This document shows positions 59,598-64,000 of a DNA stretch of 64,000 bases, one piece after another (positions within the stretch are counted from its first letter, which is position 1; the number at the start of each line of letters is the position of its first letter). This DNA is from Betaproteobacteria bacterium (GTDB lineage Bacteria; Pseudomonadota; Gammaproteobacteria; Burkholderiales; Burkholderiaceae_C). The notes under the pieces were generated by a model, which saw only the letters and a list, made by a program, of their open reading frames with translations, was not told where the DNA came from and searched no databases. The translations under genes and the position numbers were made by a program. Location of the stretch: the NCBI GenBank assembly GCA_016868355.1, contig VGHB01000006.1, forward strand, positions 1-64,000, written 5' to 3'.

Positions 59598-60702
59598 TTA
59601 CAGGCCTTGCTTTAGGCTGGCCGTGATGAAGCTGTCTAGGTCGCCATCCAACACCCTTTGCGTGTTGGAGATTTCCACGCTGGTGCGCAAATCCTTGATG
59701 CGGCTTTGGTCCAGCACGTAGCTGCGGATCTGGTGACCCCAGCCCACATCGGTCTTGCTGTCCTCGAGCTTTTGCTGCTCCTCGCGCTGCTTGCGCATCT
59801 CGTGCTCATACAGGCGTGAGCGCAGCATCGCCCACGCCTCATCGCGATTGCGGTGCTGCGACCGGTCGTTTTGACACTGCACCACGATACCGGTAGGGAT
59901 GTGTGTGAGGCGCACTGCCGAGTCGGTCTTGTTGATGTGCTGGCCGCCTGCGCCGCTGGCGCGAAAGGTGTCGGTGCGCACATCGGCGGGGTTGATCTCG
60001 ATTTCGATGGAGTCGTCCACTTCGGGGTAGACGAACAGTGAGGCAAAGGAGGTGTGGCGCCCACCAGCCGAATCGAAGGGGCTCTTGCGCACAAGGCGGT
60101 GCACACCGGTTTCGGTGCGCAGATGGCCATAGGCATAGTCGCCTTCAACCTTGATGGTGGCGCTGCGGATACCAGCCACGTCCCCTTCAGTTTCCTCCTT
60201 CACCTCGGCCTTGAAGCCCTTGCGCTCGCAGTATTTCAGGTACTGGCGCAGCAGCATCGAGGCCCAGTCGCAGGCTTCGGTGCCGCCAGCGCCGGCCTGG
60301 ATATCGATGAAGCAGTTCAGAGGGTCGGCTTGATTGGCAAACATGCGACGGAACTCGAGTTGCTCCACGATCTCACGCAGCTTTTCGGTCTCATCCGAGA
60401 TGGCCTTGAGGCCGTCGAGGTCAGCCTCTTCCTTGCTCATGTCGTAGAGCTCGGAGTTGTCGCGCAGGTTTTGCGCCAGGTGGTTGATCGCCTCCACCAC
60501 CGTTTCCAAGGACTTCTTTTCGCGCCCGAGTTCCTGGGCCCGCTTGGGTTCATTCCACACGGCCGGGTTTTCCAGGGCCGCATTCACTTCGTTCAGTCGT
60601 AGCGATTTACGGTCGTAGTCAAAGATACCCCCTGAGTTGTTCAGTGCGCTCAGAGAGGTCTACCAAGGCGTTACCGATGGAATTGATTTGTTCGATGTCC
60701 AT
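59598..60702 (-). CDS. prfB: Peptide chain release factor 2, with programmed +1 frameshift
   Basis: ATG at 60702 opens [20 protein letters not shown] and ends in LRGYL at a TGA (60621-60619). A +1 shift at CTT TGA C resumes with [16 protein letters not shown] and runs to 59598, giving 367 residues. AGGGGG upstream of the slip site is the internal Shine-Dalgarno stimulator. The GGQ motif ([17 protein letters not shown]) hydrolyses peptidyl-tRNA at UGA and UAA stops. RF2 level controls its own translation through the shift. It precedes pepN by 17 bases. Confidence 0.97.
60618..60624 (-). promoter_or_regulatory. prfB +1 recoding site
   Basis: On the minus strand the slip sequence CTTTGAC has the AGGGGG stimulator a few bases upstream. 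When RF2 is scarce the ribosome slips from CUU at the UGA stop, allowing full RF2 synthesis. Sequence and spacing match the E. coli site. Confidence 0.95.
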
Positions 60703-60985
60703 GATGTGGGTGCTGTGTGGCGCCTGTGTGGAGTGTCAGGTAAGCGCGCCGGGATCGGCGACGGCCCTTGCAGGGTTCGAGCCCTGCCGCCCCTGAAGTG
60801 ATTCCATTGATTTTCGCATGCTCAGTTGCACTCGGCGCAGAGCTCACTTGGGTTTTCCCCGGCGCGCGATTTGAAGGGCGGCCGGTAGTATGGGTGGTTG
60901 TGCACGCTGGGATCGGCGTAGTATGGGATGCAGATCGGCTGCAGGGTGCGCACAGGCGTGCCGCTGGAGCCAAGAGGAGTTGTCC

Positions 60986-62122
60986 ATGGACATGGGTTAT
61001 TCGACCGCTGGCCTGGGGGTGTTCTCGGGTGTGCGCTTGGCACGCCCTGATAGCGCGTCCTCACGCGAGGTGGCCGACTACCTGGATGGATCCCTGGGCC
61101 TATCCCACCAGCTTTGGCACGAGCTGCCGGGCTCGCAAGGCGCCAACTGCCTGACGCTGACGCCCGAGGCGCGTGGCTCGCTGATGCCTGGCCACGACAC
61201 TTTGAAGCTGCGCGAGGGTCTGGATCCGCTGGTCCGAGACCTGGACCGTGCCTTGGAACGCGAGATTGCGGTGGCGCTGCTGGGCGGGCCACGGTTGATG
61301 GCCTTCGACAGTGTGGCCGCTTTTGCTTCGCATGTGCGGGTGCAGCGGCGCATCTGCCGTGCGGCAGCGCGTACCGCCGTGGCCTTCAAGACCCAGGCGG
61401 CCGAGCGCCCTGAGCAGTTCTGGACTTACCACGAGGAGGCGGGCTTCCTGCTGCAGCCGGGGCAGGCCTTGTCCGATGCCCTGCGCGCGGCCACTCAGCC
61501 CTCGGTCACCGGGCAGCTCTACGATTTTTCTTGCTACCGCGCCAGCGAGTATGTGATCTTGTTGGGCTTGGCTGAGGAGCTCGAGCTGGTGAACCCGCTC
61601 CAATTGGCGCAGCTGGAAACGCGCTGCCGCCGGCGCGCTATCCGTTCGCGCGAGTTCCACGACGTGTTCCTAGACGAGTTGGGCTCGCATGACAGTCCCT
61701 TGCCCGCACGCTACTTTGTGCCTGGTGACCGCCTATGGTTTCGCAACCCTGACGCGCGTTCTTCGGATGCACTGGGCTATGAGGGATCTTGGGTCATTTA
61801 CCTGGGCGGCGGCCTGTTCAGCAACTTTTGGAAGCATGAGCAGCCCTACACCCTTGAGGATAAGTGCATCGAGATCTTCCACTGGCGCGATGGGGCCTAC
61901 CAAGATGACCATCAAGAGTGGCAGATGGATGAGGCCCGGGTGGAGGCTTGCGTGGCGATCACCCAGGCCGATGAAGCGGCTCGCGCCCGCGTGCTGCAGC
62001 GCATGATGCGCATGCGAGATCCCCAGGGTGTATATGCAGACGGGGGGTGCCTGGACGCCTCACGAGAAGTGCCCAAGAGCGTTTGGCCGCAAAGCGGCGG
62101 CCTTCAAGTGCTGCCGGCCTGA
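60986..62122 (+). CDS. Uncharacterised protein, faintly like Tgl-type protein-glutamine gamma-glutamyltransferase
   Basis: A 378-residue protein with no signal peptide. A candidate nucleophile lies in YDFSCYRASEYVILLGLAEEL. Later come PGDRLWFRNPDARSSDALGYEGSWVIYLGGGLFSNFW and DKCIEIFHWRDGAYQDDHQEW. The GDxxxFxNP...W.GxxVIYLGxGLF order resembles the Bacillus spore transglutaminase Tgl, an NlpC/P60-like Cys enzyme that crosslinks proteins. The resemblance is from memory and weak. AGAGGAG before ATG 60986 supports the start. It is divergent from prfB; 60703-60985 holds no other gene. Confidence 0.5.
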   Translation: MDMGYSTAGLGVFSGVRLARPDSASSREVADYLDGSLGLSHQLWHELPGSQGANCLTLTPEARGSLMPGHDTLKLREGLDPLVRDLDRALEREIAVALLGGPRLMAFDSVAAFASHVRVQRRICRAAARTAVAFKTQAAERPEQFWTYHEEAGFLLQPGQALSDALRAATQPSVTGQLYDFSCYRASEYVILLGLAEELELVNPLQLAQLETRCRRRAIRSREFHDVFLDELGSHDSPLPARYFVPGDRLWFRNPDARSSDALGYEGSWVIYLGGGLFSNFWKHEQPYTLEDKCIEIFHWRDGAYQDDHQEWQMDEARVEACVAITQADEAARARVLQRMMRMRDPQGVYADGGCLDASREVPKSVWPQSGGLQVLPA

Positions 62123-62123
62123 T

Positions 62124-63089
62124 TCAGTCCAGGAACGATTCGATCAATCGCGCCAAGACCTGCGGTTGGTCATGGTGCAGCATGTGCCCGCAGTCCTCGA
62201 TCCATTCGCTGCGAACCTGTGGCACCACGGTTAGACGCTGCTCAAATTCCGCCAAGGTGTAGCGTTCGCCCCACCACTGCGCCATGTTGGTTTGGCGGCC
62301 CACCACCGACAACACCGGTGCGGTGATGCGCTTCCAGCAGGCCAACACTTCGGCGACCCGGTACAGCGTGGGGTTGACACGCTTATGCGCTGGGTCACCC
62401 ATGATGTGCCAACGGCCTTCGTGGTCGGCTTGCGCCCAATGGCCCGCCAGCCAGGTGGCTTTGTCGGGGCTCAAGCGGGGGTTGTTTTTCATCAAGCGCC
62501 GCGCCACACCCTCGGCGTTTTCATAGGGTCGCAGTTCTTGCGGCACAGCCAGTTCATCGAGCCATTTGGCGTACTGCGCGGGTGCGTGTTCGGGCGGCCG
62601 TTCGGGCAGTCCAAACCCTTCTAGGTTGATCAGGCGACGGATGCGCGAGGGGCGGATGCCGGCATACATCATCACCACATTGCCGCCCATGCTGTGGCCC
62701 AAGAGGTCAATGTGAGGCAGTGCCGGCCACGCGACTTCAGGTGCGCACAGAAAGGCTTCAAGGTCGGCTAGGTAGTCGGGAAACCAATAGCTGTCGGTGT
62801 GTGCAGCCACTCGGCTGTGGCCAAACCCGCGCCAGTCGGGCGCCACGATGAAGCGGTCTTGCGCCATTGCGTCGACCAGGAACTGCCACGACGCCGCCAC
62901 GTCCATCCAGCCGTGCACCAACACCAGGGCCGGGCGTTGTGCGGTGCACCAGCCTGGGTCGCCCCAAAGCCGCAGGTGGTAGTTCACACCCCGGATCGGC
63001 AGGTGCAGGCTGCGGCTGTGGCGGTGGGGGCGGTAGGGCGGCGTGGCCGCATCAAGCAAGGGCAGTGGCAGGCTTGGGGCTTCGTTCAT
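62124..63089 (-). CDS. Alpha/beta hydrolase
   Basis: A 321-residue cytoplasmic alpha/beta-hydrolase. LVLVHGWMDVAASWQFL is the oxyanion-hole HGW motif, IDLLGHSMGGNVVMMYAG holds the nucleophile Ser, and the C-terminal ECGHMLHHDQP-like DCGHMLHHDQ supplies the His. The Asp lies probably near ITAPVLSVVGRQTN. It hydrolyses an unknown ester or similar bond. Its start abuts the broken TetR gene. Confidence 0.92.
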   Translation of the reverse strand: MNEAPSLPLPLLDAATPPYRPHRHSRSLHLPIRGVNYHLRLWGDPGWCTAQRPALVLVHGWMDVAASWQFLVDAMAQDRFIVAPDWRGFGHSRVAAHTDSYWFPDYLADLEAFLCAPEVAWPALPHIDLLGHSMGGNVVMMYAGIRPSRIRRLINLEGFGLPERPPEHAPAQYAKWLDELAVPQELRPYENAEGVARRLMKNNPRLSPDKATWLAGHWAQADHEGRWHIMGDPAHKRVNPTLYRVAEVLACWKRITAPVLSVVGRQTNMAQWWGERYTLAEFEQRLTVVPQVRSEWIEDCGHMLHHDQPQVLARLIESFLD

Positions 63090-63393
63090 ACCCGCATCCT
63101 AGCGCTGAGGTGAACAGCCCTTCGATGAGCACCAGCCGTTGGGTGAGGGCTTCGGTGGCGCTGGCGCGCTAGGCGTGCAACACCCAAGACAGAAACTCTT
63201 CACGGTCCTTGAAGTGCCAGTAAAGTCTGCCGCGGGTCATCCCCAGTTCTTGCGCCAGGACGTCCACACGAACCCGGTCGATGCCCCGGTCCACCAGCAC
63301 CTCGGCCGCGGCTGGTACCCAGGCCTCGGGCGCGCAGGGGGCGCGGGGGTGCTGACGCTTCGAGCTTTGGTTATTGTTGGTGGACTGCATCAT
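63090..63393 (-). pseudogene. TetR-family regulator gene interrupted by a stop codon
   Basis: From an ATG at 63393 the protein reads to the helix-turn-helix VLAQELGMTRGRLYWHFKDREEFLSWVLHA (HTH core GMTRGRLYWHF) and then TAG at 63169-63171. Past the stop the same frame goes on RASATEALTQRLVLIEGLF, like the LLxxWRxRATExxxxRL segment that follows the HTH in TetR proteins. One base change (TGG to TAG) and loss of the ligand domain explain this. The hydrolase gene begins at 63089. Confidence 0.75.
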
Positions 63394-63536
63394 CCATGCG
63401 TTTCTGTGTGGCAATGCGAGAAACCCCGTTTTTTTAGTTGAACCGTGCTTAAGATTCAGCTTCAAATATAGGCAACTGCACGGCAATGGCTTGGCCCTGG
63501 TGCGTGAGCCATCTGGAGCACGGCAGAGCTTGGAAT

Positions 63537-63701
63537 ATGCATTTGACGACCCCCTGTATCAGAGGCCACCGGCATGACGCCGAGCAGATCGAACAGGCTA
63601 GTCAGGGCTTGCAGGCCCTGCAAGCTGCCGCGCGTCAGGGCGAAGGCGCCGTGCTAGTCCGAAGCTCGGCGCGTGCCTTGCTGCTCGGTCTGGCCTGTTG
63701 A
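63537..63701 (+). CDS. Possible small hypothetical protein
   Basis: A 54-codon frame, MHLTTPCIRGHRHDAEQIEQ then ASQGLQALQAAARQGEGAVL, ending at 63701, 17 bases before the GNAT start. No motif is recognised. Its closeness to the next gene hints at a leader or small gene, but chance is as likely. Confidence 0.2.
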   Translation: MHLTTPCIRGHRHDAEQIEQASQGLQALQAAARQGEGAVLVRSSARALLLGLAC

Positions 63702-63718
63702 GTTTGGGCTGGTGCACT

Positions 63719-64000
63719 GTGTCCATTCGCAAAGCTCAAGCCGCCGACACGCCAACGTTGGTGGAACTGATCCGCGAACTCGCGGCATTTGAGCAACTCA
63801 GTCACTTGGTTCAGGTCACACCGGAAAGCCTGGCGCACCACCTCTTCGGGCCCCGGCCTGCTGCCCAGTGCGTGGTGGTGGAACAGGGCACCGACATCGT
63901 AGCCTTCGCCTTGTTCTTCCACAATTTTTCGACCTTCCTCGGCCAGCCTGGGCTATACCTGGAGGACTTGTATGTGCGCCCCGCCCATCGTGGCCAGGGT
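63719..64000 (+). CDS. GNAT acetyltransferase (partial; runs past the window end)
   Basis: From GTG 63719 the frame is open to the end: SIRKAQAADTPTLVELIREL, AFEQLSHLVQVTPESLAHHLF, FALFFHNFSTFLGQPGLYLEDLYVRPAHRGQG. The last stretch is the acetyl-CoA-binding motif A (LYVRPxHRGxG), and the whole resembles diamine/spermidine N1-acetyltransferase-type GNATs. The C-terminal third lies outside the window. Confidence 0.85.
   Translation, partial: MSIRKAQAADTPTLVELIRELAAFEQLSHLVQVTPESLAHHLFGPRPAAQCVVVEQGTDIVAFALFFHNFSTFLGQPGLYLEDLYVRPAHRGQG

Noticed and set aside
57712-59721. A 669-codon open frame on the plus strand
   Set aside because: It is the exact antisense of pepN, whose zinc site and full length are convincing; the frame is a by-product of high GC third positions.
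60770-60787. GCAGGG-TTCGAG-CCCTGC hairpin resembling a tRNA T arm
   Set aside because: The loop has six bases, not seven, and no acceptor, anticodon or D arm can be built around it; treated as a simple inverted repeat.
1-64000. CRISPR arrays, rRNA genes, intact transposases
   Set aside because: No regularly spaced repeats of 25-40 bases, no rRNA sequence and no DDE transposase frame were seen on either strand.

Overview
The window reads as chromosome from a betaproteobacterium, most likely Burkholderiales/Comamonadaceae. It has the pst-phoU-phoB-phoR order, ppk1-sixA-ppx, several Bug/TctC binding proteins, an OlsB-like acyltransferase, a PPi-dependent phosphofructokinase and a prfB with the programmed +1 frameshift. 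The flanks are GC-rich and tightly packed. No rRNA, CRISPR array or intact insertion sequence was seen. All calls come from reading the sequence; no database search was run.

1-8.3 kb is a phosphate and polyphosphate block: the last codons of pstB, phoU, phoB, a phoR that seems to lack membrane segments, an OlsB-like gene, a histone-H1-like ribbon-helix-helix protein, ppk1 behind a good Pho-box candidate, sixA and ppx. 8.5-15.2 kb (minus strand) holds an orphan TupA-like protein, a frameshifted coxG-like gene and a five-gene metal-uptake-like cluster (ZrgA/DUF2796, DUF2946, TonB receptor, BNR-repeat protein, thioredoxin-fold protein).

15.2-51.76 kb is a genomic island of about 36.5 kb inserted in tRNA-Thr(CGU). 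A 49-bp direct repeat of the tRNA 3' part marks both ends, and both ends carry the same paired CTTACATC motif, probably integrase arm sites. Only the first codons of an integrase remain at the left end, and a prophage holin gene sits at the right end, so the island looks fixed in place. The cargo is a catabolic system in four transcription units. Unit 1 (minus, 24.3 to 15.65 kb): TonB receptor, COG0523 metallochaperone, amidohydrolase, POT peptide transporter, HhH protein, SDR, DapA-family lyase. Unit 2 (plus, 24.6 to 32.4 kb): DapA-family lyase, three-subunit FAD/2Fe-2S dehydrogenase resembling D-hydroxyproline or opine dehydrogenases, a further FAD oxidoreductase, VOC protein, Rid protein, Tat-type sulfatase. 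Unit 3 (minus): LysR regulator, amidohydrolase, FAH-family hydrolase. Unit 4 (plus, 37.0 to 50.5 kb): SDR, FAH-family hydrolase, hydroxyacyl dehydrogenase, M20 hydrolase, PuuE-like deacetylase, molybdenum hydroxylase with a CoxG-like helper, ribose-type ABC importer, carboxymuconolactone-decarboxylase-like protein. I read this as complete uptake and breakdown of one complex nitrogen-containing, perhaps sulfated and amide-linked, compound. Its identity cannot be read from the sequence, and I know of no described pathway with this gene set.

51.8-64 kb is ordinary chromosome again: a CMD/AhpD-like protein, two convergent Bug proteins, a VOC protein, PPi-PFK beside a decayed fructose-1,6-bisphosphatase gene, pepN, prfB, a large protein faintly like Tgl-type transglutaminases, an alpha/beta hydrolase, a nonsense-interrupted TetR gene and the start of a GNAT acetyltransferase.
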